Counted from the stretch's first letter, positions 9,413-18,352 are shown. The stretch: 64,000 nucleotides of DNA from Azotimanducus sp965199815 (GCA_965199815.1 CBDATE010000024.1:310001-374000), one strand, 5' to 3'. Notes: a model not told the origin generated them from the sequence alone. Made by a program: numbers and translations.

Positions 9413-10030
9413 TCAGGCGTTGTGCGCATTCTGCACGAACAGGCGAATCTTGTCGTGGCTCTTCTCGCCCTTGATGCCATCCTCGACACCGGTGCTCACA
9501 TCCACGCCCCAGGGACGCAGACGGCGAATGGCCATGGCGACATTGTGCGGGTGTAATCCACCGGCGAGAATGAGCGGTTTGGCACATTGCCCGGGCCAGT
9601 TGTCCCAGTTGAATACCTGACCCGTGCCGCCCTCACCCCGGGCGACCGAATCAAGCACATAGCCGAGCGCCACAGGATCGCGCTGCTGCATGTCGGCGAT
9701 GGCATCGCGTCGCTCGCCATTGACCGCGCGCAGATAGGGGAGCGCAAAGGCCTGGCATTCCCGGGCGCTCTCGCTGCCATGAAACTGCAAGACAGAAAGA
9801 CCTGCCAAAGCCATGATTTCACGTACAAAATCAGGTTCGGCATCGCGGAACAGGCCGACTCTCGAAACGAATGGCGGCACTGCCTCGAAGAGGTTCGCGG
9901 CATCTCCGATCCGGACTTCGCGGGGGCTGTCGGCAATGAACACGGCACCCACGGCATCGGCACCGCATCGTGCTGCACAGGCCGCGTCTTCGGCTCTGGT
10001 CACGCCACATATCTTGACGCGTGTTCTCAT
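9413..10030 (-). CDS. trpF: phosphoribosylanthranilate isomerase, copy 1
   Basis: TrpF converts N-(5'-phosphoribosyl)anthranilate to CdRP. The 205-residue product keeps catalytic Cys8 (KICGVTR) and Asp127 (YVLDSVARG), phosphate-binding LAGGLHPHN, and DVSTGVE near the end. The chosen start (MRTRVKICG) is the family-like one; the frame extends 8 codons further. This is the downstream member of a tandem duplication; the other copy lies 919 bp away at 10332-10949. I count four nucleotide differences between the coding copies, giving two amino-acid changes (Arg90 and Ala94 here, Leu and Val in copy 2). Both look intact. Confidence 0.93.
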   Translation of the reverse strand: MRTRVKICGVTRAEDAACAARCGADAVGAVFIADSPREVRIGDAANLFEAVPPFVSRVGLFRDAEPDFVREIMALAGLSVLQFHGSESARECQAFALPYLRAVNGERRDAIADMQQRDPVALGYVLDSVARGEGGTGQVFNWDNWPGQCAKPLILAGGLHPHNVAMAIRRLRPWGVDVSTGVEDGIKGEKSHDKIRLFVQNAHNA

Positions 10031-10086
10031 CGCATTTTCATGTGCCCAGCGCAACCTGCGGTCTGTGGCACGGGATGATACCGGCC

Positions 10087-10298
10087 TCAGGCATAGTCAC
10101 TGCCCAGAAGTGGTGCCGGCAGCCGGAAGCAGGTGCCATCGGCGTATGTGACCGCGCACAGATAGAGGCCATGCGCACCATGCGATGCCTGTAGCGCGCT
10201 GTGCATACGCTGCACGGCAAGTGGCTTGCCGACGTGCCAGAAACGTTGCGCATTGAGCCCGCGCACAGGCACCTGTTCGCTCATCAGGTAGCGATGGC
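10087..10298 (-). pseudogene. truA: truA remnant between the two trpF copies
   Basis: This segment repeats the 3' end of the intact truA (11006-11827) with internal deletions. It encodes a piece around LMSEQVP, then residues around KPLAVQRMHSALQA, and jumps in frame to the last residues (CFRLPAPLLGSDYA). The N-terminal half with catalytic Asp59 is missing, so it cannot be a functional pseudouridine synthase. Joins fall at short matches (CATGCGC near 10170, ATGC near 10183). At 10291-10326 the sequence switches to about 36 bp resembling trpB (9166-9203), then at GCGCGG into the 3' flank of trpF copy 2. Bases 10031-10331 otherwise hold no gene. Confidence 0.8.
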
Positions 10299-10331
10299 CT
10301 GTCGGCAAAATCCTCAAGGTGCGCGGGAACG

Positions 10332-10949
10332 TCAGGCGTTGTGCGCATTCTGCACGAACAGGCGAATCTTGTCGTGGCTCTTCTCGCCCTTGATGCCATC
10401 CTCGACACCGGTGCTCACATCCACGCCCCAGGGACGCAGACGGCGAATGGCCATGGCGACATTGTGCGGGTGTAATCCACCGGCGAGAATGAGCGGTTTG
10501 GCACATTGCCCGGGCCAGTTGTCCCAGTTGAATACCTGACCCGTGCCGCCCTCACCCCGGGCGACCGAATCAAGCACATAGCCGAGCGCCACAGGATCGC
10601 GCTGCTGCATGTCGGCGATGGCATCGCGTCGCTCGCCATTGACCGCGCGCAGATAGGGGAGCGCAAAGACTTGGCATTCCAGGGCGCTCTCGCTGCCATG
10701 AAACTGCAAGACAGAAAGACCTGCCAAAGCCATGATTTCACGTACAAAATCAGGTTCGGCATCGCGGAACAGGCCGACTCTCGATACGAATGGCGGCACT
10801 GCCTCGAAGAGGTTCGCGGCATCTCCGATCCGGACTTCGCGGGGGCTGTCGGCAATGAACACGGCACCCACGGCATCGGCACCGCATCGTGCTGCACAGG
10901 CCGCGTCTTCGGCTCTGGTCACGCCACATATCTTGACGCGTGTTCTCAT
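10332..10949 (-). CDS. trpF: phosphoribosylanthranilate isomerase, copy 2
   Basis: Second, nearly identical trpF with the same 205-residue length, start motif and catalytic Cys8 and Asp127. This copy sits directly downstream of intact truA (gap 56 bp), so it holds the ancestral position relative to truA, whereas copy 1 holds the ancestral position relative to trpB. Changes against copy 1 are Arg90 to Leu and Ala94 to Val, neither at a catalytic residue I recognise. Both copies would be on the same transcript unless the mosaic spacer interrupts it. Confidence 0.92.
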   Translation of the reverse strand: MRTRVKICGVTRAEDAACAARCGADAVGAVFIADSPREVRIGDAANLFEAVPPFVSRVGLFRDAEPDFVREIMALAGLSVLQFHGSESALECQVFALPYLRAVNGERRDAIADMQQRDPVALGYVLDSVARGEGGTGQVFNWDNWPGQCAKPLILAGGLHPHNVAMAIRRLRPWGVDVSTGVEDGIKGEKSHDKIRLFVQNAHNA

Positions 10950-11005
10950 CGCATTTTCATGTGCACAGCGCAACCTGCGGTCTGTGACACGGGATGATAC
11001 CGGCA

Positions 11006-11827
11006 TCAGGCATAGTCACTGCCCAGAAGTGGTGTCGGCAGCCGGAAGCAGGTGCCATCGGCGTATGCGACCCCGCACAGATAGAGGCCATGCGCCGGTG
11101 CGGTCGGCATGCGCGAGGCATCGAAGCTGCCGCACCGCAAGGCATCAGACAGGGCGCTTTCCGGCACCTTGCCAACCCCGAGCGGGACGAGCACACCCAG
11201 AATCATGCGCACCATGCGATGCAGGAAGGCATTGGCCTCGAGGTCGCAGAGTACGAGTTCGCCGACGCGCGTCACACGCGCTTGCAGCATATGCCGCATG
11301 GGTGTCCTCGACTGGCAGGTGGATGAACGAAAGGCGCTGAAGTCGTGCTCACCAAGCAATGCCTGTAGCGCGCTGTGCATACGCTGCACGGCAAGCGGCT
11401 TGCCGACATGCCAGAAACGTCGCGCATTGAGCCCGCGCGCAGGCACCTGTTCGCTCATCAGGTAGAGGTAGCGTCGCGACCGGGCGCTGAAACGGGCGTG
11501 AAAATCCGCCGCCACAGACTCGGCGCGCAGGATGAGAATATCCTCCGGCAGATAACGATTGCCGCCATTTTTCCAGGCCTCGCAGTCGCGCTTTCCGCAG
11601 TTGGCAGGCGGCACGAAGCTGACCACCTGCGCGCTCGCGTGTACGCCCGCATCGGTGCGCCCGGCAACAGCGACTTGTACAGGCGCATCGGCCACCTTGC
11701 CGAGCGCCTCTTCAAGTGCTGTCTGTACGCTTGTTCCATGAGATTGACGTTGCCAGCCCTGGTAGCCTGATCCATCGTACTCGACCAGCAGGCGAACTAC
11801 TCCGCGCTCCACCGTGAAACCAGACAT
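11006..11827 (-). CDS. truA: tRNA pseudouridine(38-40) synthase
   Basis: TruA isomerises uridines 38-40 in the tRNA anticodon stem-loop. The 273 residues match the family. Catalytic Asp59 is in AGRTDAGVHA; RYLPEDI, the YLYL segment, FLHRMVR and HGLYL are typical further blocks. The start overlaps the asd stop by about 30 bp; a slightly later start at GTG in the VERGVV segment is possible. In Pseudomonas-like genomes fimV lies between asd and truA; it is absent here. Confidence 0.94.
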   Translation of the reverse strand: MSGFTVERGVVRLLVEYDGSGYQGWQRQSHGTSVQTALEEALGKVADAPVQVAVAGRTDAGVHASAQVVSFVPPANCGKRDCEAWKNGGNRYLPEDILILRAESVAADFHARFSARSRRYLYLMSEQVPARGLNARRFWHVGKPLAVQRMHSALQALLGEHDFSAFRSSTCQSRTPMRHMLQARVTRVGELVLCDLEANAFLHRMVRMILGVLVPLGVGKVPESALSDALRCGSFDASRMPTAPAHGLYLCGVAYADGTCFRLPTPLLGSDYA

Positions 11828-12831
11828 TCGGCGATTTGAATCGAGTTGAGTGCTGCGCCCTTGCGCAGATTATCGGACACCACCCACAGGTTGAGGCCAT
11901 GTGCATGCGACGGGTCCTTGCGAATGCGCCCGACAAAAACCGGGTCCGTGCCGGAAGCGACGCGCACCGCGGTCGGATACCCCTGACGCTCGTGGCGATC
12001 AATGACCTCGATGCCTGGCGCTTCGCCAAGCAGGCGACGCGCCTCATCCGGGCTCAAGGGGCGCTCGGTCTCGATGCACACCGCTTCCGAGTGGGCGAAA
12101 AATACCGGCACACGCACGCAGGTGGGGTTCACCGGAAGCTCTGGCTCATTCAGGATCTTGCGCGTTTCGCGAATCATCTTCACCTCCTCGAAGGTGAGTC
12201 CGTCCTCGTCGAAGCGGTCGATCTGAGGCACCACGTTGAAGCCAATCTGATCAGCCTGCACGAAGGCTGCTGCGTCCTCGTCAACAGGCGTACCTGCGAG
12301 CAGTGAAGTGCTCTGTGCGACCAGTTCGCTGATGCCCTTGCGTCCGGCACCGGAAACCGACTGGTAGGTGGCGACCGTTATCCGCGTGAGCTTCGCGGCG
12401 CGATGCAAGGGGGCGAGCGCAACTACCATCTGAATGGTCGAGCAATTGGGGTTGGCGATAATCCTGCCGGGAATTGGCTGATCAAGCAGCTCTCCGTTGA
12501 CTTCCGGCACCACCAGAGGCACATCTTCGTCATACCGGAAGCGCGAGGTGTTGTCGATGACCAGGCAGTCGGCAGCTGCAGCCTTGGGCGCGAAATTCGC
12601 CGATACAGAAGAACCCGCAGAGAAGAACGCGATATGTGTGTTGCTGAAGTCGTGCTCGTCAAGCAGCTTCACTTCGAGGGATTGCTTGCCAAATTCCACC
12701 GGTTCCCCGACGGAGCGCGCACTGGCCAGGAGATCAAGGCGCGCAACCGGGAAGTTCCGCTCTTCAAGGAGTTCGATGAGCGCTTCACCAACCGCACCTG
12801 TTGCCCCGACCACGGCAATGTTGAATTTCAT
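11797..12831 (-). CDS. asd: aspartate-semialdehyde dehydrogenase
   Basis: Asd reduces aspartyl phosphate to aspartate semialdehyde for lysine, threonine, methionine and diaminopimelate. The 344-residue protein has the NADP-binding VVGATGAVG at the N-terminus, SAGSSVS near 71-77, catalytic Cys130 in NPNCSTIQ, and QSVSGAGRKG near 157. It lies 17 bp after leuB in the usual leuB-asd arrangement. Confidence 0.95.
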   Translation of the reverse strand: MKFNIAVVGATGAVGEALIELLEERNFPVARLDLLASARSVGEPVEFGKQSLEVKLLDEHDFSNTHIAFFSAGSSVSANFAPKAAAADCLVIDNTSRFRYDEDVPLVVPEVNGELLDQPIPGRIIANPNCSTIQMVVALAPLHRAAKLTRITVATYQSVSGAGRKGISELVAQSTSLLAGTPVDEDAAAFVQADQIGFNVVPQIDRFDEDGLTFEEVKMIRETRKILNEPELPVNPTCVRVPVFFAHSEAVCIETERPLSPDEARRLLGEAPGIEVIDRHERQGYPTAVRVASGTDPVFVGRIRKDPSHAHGLNLWVVSDNLRKGAALNSIQIAECLVSRWSAE

Positions 12832-12848
12832 GACGAATCCTGTTCCTG

Positions 12849-13928
12849 CTACAGCCGTTCAAGCACCGCATCAGCCATGGCCAGGGTGCCCACCTCGGTC
12901 TCCTCCGCGCTGCCAGAGAGCAGGTCGCGCGTACGCAATCCGGCGTTCAGCGCAGCGGCTACCGCCTGCTCGATGTGCGCGGCGGCTTCGGGAGCCTCCA
13001 GGCTGTGCCTCAGCATGAGCCCCAGCGAGAGAATCATGGCCAGTGGATTGACGATTCCCCTACCGGCAATATCCGGTGCCGAGCCATGCACGGGTTCGTA
13101 CAGCCCCTGCGAGCCAGCACCAAGCGATGCCGACGGCAGCATGCCCAGAGAGCCGGTGAGCATGGCGGCGACATCGGACAGTATGTCGCCAAACATGTTG
13201 GTGGTGACCAGAACATCAAACTGCCGAGGCGCGCGCACAAGCTGCATCCCGGCGTTGTCCACCAGCATGTGTTCGAGCCGTACATGCGCATATTCGGGCG
13301 CGAGTTCATCGGCCACCTGCCGCCACAGGGCGGTCGCTTCAAGGACATTGGCCTTGTCCACGGAGGTGACCAGACCGCGCCTGCCACCTGCGGCCTTGAA
13401 GGCGACGCGCAGGATGCGCTGGATCTCGGATTCGTGATAGATGAGCGTATTGAACCCGCGACGCTCATTGTCGCGCGTCTCGATACCGCGCGGCTCGCCG
13501 AAGTAGATACCGCCCGTCAACTCGCGCACGACCAGCAGGTCGAGTCCGCGCACCAGATGCGGCTTGAGTGACGAGGCATTCGCGAGTGCGTCGAATACCT
13601 GCACCGGGCGCAAGTTGGCAAACAGCGCCAACTCGCGTCGCAGCGATAATATCCCCTGTTCCGGGCGCTCATGCAGGGGCAGGTGATCCCATTGCGGCCC
13701 GCCGACCGCGCCGAGGAGCACAGCGTCTGCCTCATGCGCCAGCGCCAGGCTCGCATCCGGCAGGGGCGACCCGGCCGCTTCCATGGCCGCACCGCCAACG
13801 AGTGCCTCGCGAATGTCGAGAGCAAGCGCGTGAATGTCGGCGACACGACGCAGCACCCGCAGTGCCTCCGGCATGACCTCGGCACCGACACCATCGCCGG
13901 CGAGTGCGAGAATCAGTCTGTGCGACAT
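12849..13928 (-). CDS. leuB: 3-isopropylmalate dehydrogenase
   Basis: LeuB oxidatively decarboxylates 3-isopropylmalate in leucine synthesis. The 359-residue protein begins LILALAGDGVGAEV and contains GAVGGPQWD, RELTGGIYFGEP near 133-144, the catalytic Lys/Asp segment SVDKANVLE, VDNAGMQL, and TTNMFGDILSD near 246-256. It overlaps leuD by 16 bp, consistent with coupled translation. Confidence 0.96.
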   Translation of the reverse strand: MSHRLILALAGDGVGAEVMPEALRVLRRVADIHALALDIREALVGGAAMEAAGSPLPDASLALAHEADAVLLGAVGGPQWDHLPLHERPEQGILSLRRELALFANLRPVQVFDALANASSLKPHLVRGLDLLVVRELTGGIYFGEPRGIETRDNERRGFNTLIYHESEIQRILRVAFKAAGGRRGLVTSVDKANVLEATALWRQVADELAPEYAHVRLEHMLVDNAGMQLVRAPRQFDVLVTTNMFGDILSDVAAMLTGSLGMLPSASLGAGSQGLYEPVHGSAPDIAGRGIVNPLAMILSLGLMLRHSLEAPEAAAHIEQAVAAALNAGLRTRDLLSGSAEETEVGTLAMADAVLERL

Positions 13929-14572
13929 GGTTGGTTCTCGAACAGCCAGGGAAATCGCTGCCGGTGACGACGCTCGAAGGTGCGAATCTCGTCTGCATGC
14001 GCCAGGCTCAGGTCGATGTCATCGAGGCCACGCAACAAGCGTTCACGCTCATCGCCCGGCACCTCGAATGCGAACTCGCGCCCGTCCCCGTGCACAACGC
14101 GGCTTGCGTCCAGATCCACATGCAGGGAAAAGCCGGGGGTGGCAGCGCATTCGGCCATGAGTGCGGACAGGACATCGCCGTCAAGCACAATCGGCAGCAG
14201 GCCGTTCCTGAAACAATTGCTGGTGAATATGTCGGCGAAACTCGGCGCCATGACTGCGCGAAAGCCATACTCCACAAGCGCCCAGACGGCGTGCTCGCGA
14301 GATGATCCGCAGCCGAAGTTCTCGCCGGCGAGGAGAATTTCGGCACCGGCATAGCGCGGCTCGTTGAGCACGAAGCCCGTGTTCAGGCGGCGACTGTGCG
14401 CGGGCATGCCAAGTACGCCCGCATCCTCGAAGCGCCAGGCATCAAAAAGGTGTGCGCCAAACCCGGTACGCTTGATCGACTTCAGGAACTGCTTCGGGAT
14501 GATCTGGTCGGTATCCACGTTGGCGCGAGCGAGCGGGACCACTAGTCCGGTGAATGGTTTCAGTGTCTGCAT
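13913..14572 (-). CDS. leuD: 3-isopropylmalate dehydratase small subunit
   Basis: LeuD pairs with LeuC to isomerise 2- and 3-isopropylmalate. The 219 residues include NVDTDQIIPKQFLK near 17-30, GENFGCGSSREHA near 83-95 and NCFRNGLLP near 118. An AAGGG ribosome site sits 7 bp before the ATG at 14572. The 73-bp gap to leuC carries three short near-repeats of a GGTA-CCC type motif and no gene. Confidence 0.95.
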   Translation of the reverse strand: MQTLKPFTGLVVPLARANVDTDQIIPKQFLKSIKRTGFGAHLFDAWRFEDAGVLGMPAHSRRLNTGFVLNEPRYAGAEILLAGENFGCGSSREHAVWALVEYGFRAVMAPSFADIFTSNCFRNGLLPIVLDGDVLSALMAECAATPGFSLHVDLDASRVVHGDGREFAFEVPGDERERLLRGLDDIDLSLAHADEIRTFERRHRQRFPWLFENQPCRTD

Positions 14573-14645
14573 GCGCGCACCCTTGGTACCCCAACTTCTG
14601 GTATCCCAACCCCTGTTACCCCGTCAGCAAACATCGTCCACCTCC

Positions 14646-16034
14646 TCACACAAGCTCGCGAACATCCGCGAGATGTCCGCACACCGCCGCTGCGGCCGCC
14701 ATTCCCGGGCTGAGCAGATGGGTTCGCCCGCCCTGCCCCTGACGGCCTTCGAAGTTGCGATTCGAAGTGGAAGCACAGCGCTCACCGGCGACCAGCTGAT
14801 CCGGGTTCATACCCAGACACATGGAGCACCCGGCAGCACGCCACTCGAACCCGGCATCCAGAAACACCTGATGCAAGCCTTCCGCCTCGGCTTGTGCCTT
14901 GACCAGCCCGGAGCCCGGAACCACCATGGCGTGCGTGATGTTGTCCGCCAGTGTGCGCCCGTCAAGCACTCTCGCCGCCTCGCGCAGGTCTTCGATGCGC
15001 GCATTGGTGCAGGAGCCGATGAATACGCGGTCAATGTTGATCTCGCACATGGACTCGCCTCCTTCGAGGCCCATGTATTCCAGTGCGCTGCGATTGCGCG
15101 CATCTGCCGCGGGCACCTGTGCGCTGATTGCGGCTGACTGATCCGGGGAGGTGCCCCAGGTCACCCGAGGTTCGAGCGCATCGAGAAGAACGCGCAACTC
15201 GGCATCGAATGTGGCATTCGGGTCACTCTTCAGGGTGCGCCAATGGGCGACGGCCTGCTCCCAGCGGCTGCCGGAGGGCGAATAGGGCCTGGCGCGCAAG
15301 TAGTCGATGGTGACATCGTCCACTGCGATCAGCCCGGCGCGCGCCCCGGCCTCGATGGCCATGTTGCACAGGGTCATGCGCGCTTCCATACTGAAGTCGC
15401 GCATGGCCTCGCCAGCGAACTCGATGGTATGCCCCCTGCCACCGGCGGCGCTCAGTTCGCTGATCACCTCGAGAACCACATCCTTGCTGGTCAGTCCGGG
15501 CGGTAACCGGCCATCAAGGCGTACACGCATGTTCTTCGCCTTGGCTTGCGCCAATATCCCGGTGGCCATCACATGCTCCACATCGGAAGTGCCTATGCCT
15601 TGCGCGAGCGCAGCGAACGCACCGTGAGTCGAAGTGTGCGAGTCGCCGCACACGATGGTCATGCCCGGCAGGGTGAGCCCCTGTTCCGGGCCGATGACAT
15701 GCACTATGCCCTGGCGTTCATCAGTGACATCGAAGAGTTCGACCTTGAACTGCTCGCAGTTCTCGCGCAGTGTCAGCACCTGCAATCTGGCGACTTCCTC
15801 GTCCATGCCATCCACGCCGAGTTCACGCCGGGTGGTGGGGACATTGTGATCAGCCGTCGCCAGGTGCGTTTCGGCGCGCCACAACTCGCGACCCGCGAGC
15901 GCCAGCCCCTCGAAGGCTTGCGGCGAAGTCACCTCGTGCACCAGATGCCGGTCGATATAGATGAGCGACTGCCCGTCGCTGCGCGTGGCTACCAGATGGT
16001 CGTCCCACAGCTTGTCATAGAGGGTTCTCGCCAT
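14646..16034 (-). CDS. leuC: 3-isopropylmalate dehydratase large subunit
   Basis: Aconitase-superfamily enzyme with a [4Fe-4S] cluster. The 462 residues contain the cluster cysteines in GSCTNARIED near 345 and CSMCLGMNPD near 404-413, plus GDSHTSTHGA near 130. The start at 16034 lies 2 bp from the aroC stop, so aroC and leuC are probably co-transcribed. Confidence 0.96.
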   Translation of the reverse strand: MARTLYDKLWDDHLVATRSDGQSLIYIDRHLVHEVTSPQAFEGLALAGRELWRAETHLATADHNVPTTRRELGVDGMDEEVARLQVLTLRENCEQFKVELFDVTDERQGIVHVIGPEQGLTLPGMTIVCGDSHTSTHGAFAALAQGIGTSDVEHVMATGILAQAKAKNMRVRLDGRLPPGLTSKDVVLEVISELSAAGGRGHTIEFAGEAMRDFSMEARMTLCNMAIEAGARAGLIAVDDVTIDYLRARPYSPSGSRWEQAVAHWRTLKSDPNATFDAELRVLLDALEPRVTWGTSPDQSAAISAQVPAADARNRSALEYMGLEGGESMCEINIDRVFIGSCTNARIEDLREAARVLDGRTLADNITHAMVVPGSGLVKAQAEAEGLHQVFLDAGFEWRAAGCSMCLGMNPDQLVAGERCASTSNRNFEGRQGQGGRTHLLSPGMAAAAAVCGHLADVRELV

Positions 16035-16036
16035 GT

Positions 16037-17125
16037 TCAGGGGTTCCTCGTGATGAGAGAGACATCGGCACTGTTCTGGCCGACATGGCGCAGCCAGTGA
16101 TCCATCAATACCAGCGCCAGCATGGCTTCAGCAATGGGCGGTGCGCGCAGCCCCACGCAGGGATCGTGACGCCCCCTGGTGGATACTTCTGTCACCTCGC
16201 CCGCGGTCGTCTGCGTCATGCCTGTTCTGGCGATGCTGGAGGTCGGTTTGAGTGCCATGCGTGCGATGATCGGCTCTCCGGTGGAAATCCCGCCAAGGAT
16301 ACCGCCGGCACGATTGCTCTGAAAGCCACTTGCGTCCATCTGGTCGCGGTGCGCCGAGCCGAGCATGCCCGTCACATTGAAGCCCTCGCCAATCTCCACC
16401 CCCTTGACCGCATTGATGCTCATCAGCGCCCCGGCGATGTCGGCATCAAGCTTGTCGAATACCGGCTCGCCAAGACCCGCGGGAACCCCCTCGGCCATCA
16501 CGGTGACACAGGCACCGGTGCTGTCGCCCGCCGCGCGCAGCTCGTCGATCAACGCGGCGATGGGTGCGAGCAGCGCTTCGTCACCACAAAAGAAGGGGTT
16601 GGTCGCGACCAGATCCCAATCGGTTCTGCTCGCCTCGAGTGCGCCGACTGCGGAGACGCAGGCGCGAATCTCGACACCGTGCCGCTCGCGCAGGTACTTC
16701 CTGGCGATTGCTCCGGCGGCAACGCGCATGGCGGTCTCACGCGCCGAGGCGCGCCCGCCACCGCGATAATCGCGTATGCCATATTTCCGGTCGTAGGCGA
16801 AATCGGCGTGAGAGGGTCGATAGACATCCTTGATGGCCGAGTAATCGCGGCTGCGCGCATCGGTGTTCTCGATATTGAGCCCGATGGGCGTACCCGTGGT
16901 TCGACCTTCGAACACACCGGACAGTATGTGCACCTGATCTGCTTCCTGGCGCGCGGTAGTGAAGCGCGAACTCCCCGGCCTGCGCCGGTCAAGGTCGATC
17001 TGCAGATCGGCTTCTGCAAGCTGCAATCCGGGTGGACAGCCATCCACCACCGCACCGAGTGCGGGGCCATGGCTCTCGCCGAAGGTGGTGAGCTGAAATG
17101 CCTTGCCGAAGCTGTTGCCGGCCAC
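16037..17125 (-). CDS. aroC: chorismate synthase
   Basis: AroC makes chorismate from EPSP with reduced FMN, feeding the trp genes further along the same strand. I start at the GTG at 17125, which gives the family-like AGNSFGKAF N-terminus and 362 residues; an in-frame ATG 48 bp upstream adds an unrelated leader. Signature blocks are GESHG (His19), RPSHADF, RGGGRAS-ARET and the C-terminal GRHDPCVGLRAPPIAEAM. It is divergent from mrpE. Confidence 0.95.
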   Translation of the reverse strand: MAGNSFGKAFQLTTFGESHGPALGAVVDGCPPGLQLAEADLQIDLDRRRPGSSRFTTARQEADQVHILSGVFEGRTTGTPIGLNIENTDARSRDYSAIKDVYRPSHADFAYDRKYGIRDYRGGGRASARETAMRVAAGAIARKYLRERHGVEIRACVSAVGALEASRTDWDLVATNPFFCGDEALLAPIAALIDELRAAGDSTGACVTVMAEGVPAGLGEPVFDKLDADIAGALMSINAVKGVEIGEGFNVTGMLGSAHRDQMDASGFQSNRAGGILGGISTGEPIIARMALKPTSSIARTGMTQTTAGEVTEVSTRGRHDPCVGLRAPPIAEAMLALVLMDHWLRHVGQNSADVSLITRNP

Positions 17126-17176
17126 TGTTGCTGCAAGTCCTGTGAATGAACTGAACAGTGTACTGCGTTGCACGGA

Positions 17177-17205
17177 TTGACGGGGTATGCCTGTTTCCTT
17201 GTATG
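17177..17205 (+). promoter_or_regulatory. candidate promoter of the mrp operon
   Basis: In the 121-bp gap between divergent aroC and mrpE, TTGACG (17177-17182) is followed after 17 bp by TGTATG (17200-17205). The -35 is good and the -10 weak, so this is a plausible but unproven sigma-70 promoter for 17247-24629. Confidence 0.35.
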
Positions 17206-17246
17206 CTGTCCCGCAAGTGGCAGTGTTTTGCGGTTCTGCTTGTCCA

Positions 17247-17729
17247 ATGAAAATCTCCCGTCAATTCGGCAACGCTCTGGCGCTGCTGTTGCTGTTGTCC
17301 GCCGCCTGGTTCTTCTGGTCGGGCATCTACAAGCCCATCCTGCTGTGGCTCGGTGCGCTTTCCTGTGTGCTGAGCCTCTTTTTGGCATACCGGATCGGAT
17401 TCTTCAATCAGCATTCCGGGCTGCACCTGATACCGCGGATCATCTGGTATTGGTGGTGGCTGCTGAAGCAGATCGCCAGGTCGAGCTATGAAGTGAGCCG
17501 CATCGTGCTGACACCGAGCCTGCCCATCAGCCCGACCGAAGCCACTCTGGATGCCGAACCCAAGGGCCCCATAGGCCAGGTCGTTCTCGCCAATTCCATC
17601 ACCTTGTCACCCGGCACAGTCACTCTGGACCTGTACCGCGGCAAGCTCTGCGTCCACTGCCTGACCCGCTCCGGGATGTCCGATGTGCAGGAAGCCAATC
17701 GGGTAACCGCCAGGCTGACCGGGAAATGA
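17247..17729 (+). CDS. mrpE: Mrp-type Na+/H+ antiporter subunit E
   Basis: The 160-residue membrane protein matches MnhE/MrpE, a small accessory subunit of the multisubunit cation/proton antiporter. An N-terminal pair of membrane spans (LALLLLLSAAWFFW and the next segment) is followed by IWYWWWLLKQIARSSYEV and the conserved NSITLSPGTVTLD block. I chose the ATG at 17247 (MKISRQF); the frame opens 60 bp earlier without family similarity. It is first of eight same-strand genes. Confidence 0.88.
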   Translation: MKISRQFGNALALLLLLSAAWFFWSGIYKPILLWLGALSCVLSLFLAYRIGFFNQHSGLHLIPRIIWYWWWLLKQIARSSYEVSRIVLTPSLPISPTEATLDAEPKGPIGQVVLANSITLSPGTVTLDLYRGKLCVHCLTRSGMSDVQEANRVTARLTGK

Positions 17730-17736
17730 TTCAGGG

Positions 17737-18027
17737 ATGTTGCTGAGCGCTTCACTGGCAATACTGGTCACCATGATCCTGGCGCTGGTCAGGGCGCTGC
17801 GCGGCCCGAGCGTGTACGACCGCGTCCTGGCAGCGAACATGATTGGCACCAAAACGGCGCTCCTGCTCGCGGTCGTGGCGTTCCTGTACGGCCGTCCCGA
17901 CTTTCTCGATCTGGCGCTCGCCTACGCGCTCATCAACTTCGTCGGCGTACTCGCCGTGCTGGAATTCTTTCAGAAGCCGCCCACACAACCCGTCACCAGG
18001 GAAATCGAAGATGTCAATCGTTACTGA
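17737..18027 (+). CDS. mrpF: Mrp-type antiporter subunit F
   Basis: The 96-residue MnhF/MrpF-like protein has three hydrophobic segments and the family stretch ALRGPSVYDRVLAANMIGTK. It starts 7 bp after mrpE and overlaps mrpG by 17 bp. Like other small subunits it is needed for assembly of the antiporter rather than known to catalyse on its own. Confidence 0.88.
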   Translation: MLLSASLAILVTMILALVRALRGPSVYDRVLAANMIGTKTALLLAVVAFLYGRPDFLDLALAYALINFVGVLAVLEFFQKPPTQPVTREIEDVNRY

Positions 18028-18322
18028 TGCCTCGAGTTGGCTGCTGCTGTTCGCCGGAGCGTTCTTCGTGCTGGTGGGCGGAATCGGTGCCTTGCGCCTG
18101 CCCGACCTGTACACGCGCATGCATGCGGCCAGCCTCACCGACTCCATGGGCTCCATACTGATCCTCGTCGGTGTCATGCTGCAAGCGGGCCTGTCGCTGG
18201 CAACAATCAAGCTCGCAGCGATTCTGTTCTTCCTGCTGCTCACCGGCCCCACCGCCAACTACGCATTGGCCAATGCCGCTTTCATGTCGGGGCTGCGGCC
18301 GCACACGACGCAAGCAGACTGA
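18011..18322 (+). CDS. mrpG: Mrp-type antiporter subunit G
   Basis: The 103-residue MnhG/MrpG-like protein has three membrane spans and the diagnostic GGIGALRLPDLYTRMHAAS block near 23-41, followed by a hydrophobic span and LTGPTANYALANAA. The ATG at 18011 lies within the end of mrpF; an upstream in-frame ATG exists but extends far into mrpF. Confidence 0.88.
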   Translation: MSIVTDASSWLLLFAGAFFVLVGGIGALRLPDLYTRMHAASLTDSMGSILILVGVMLQAGLSLATIKLAAILFFLLLTGPTANYALANAAFMSGLRPHTTQAD

Positions 18323-18352
18323 AGACGCGAGCAATTCGAGGGTATCCGCTGC

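Larger units (their letters stand above)
9402..11085. repeat. trpF: tandem duplication of the trpF region (919-bp offset)
   Basis: Bases from about 9402 to about 10165 match bases from about 10321 to about 11085 at a constant offset of 919, covering all of trpF plus the 3' end of truA. Only scattered substitutions separate the copies, so the event is recent or has been homogenised. The material between the copies is a mosaic of truA and trpB pieces joined at 4-7 bp matches. Confidence 0.88.

Noticed and set aside
9354..9587. N-terminal extension of trpB
   Set aside because: It is read from the opposite frame of trpF and has no TrpB similarity; the same extension appears upstream of the truA remnant because trpF is duplicated.
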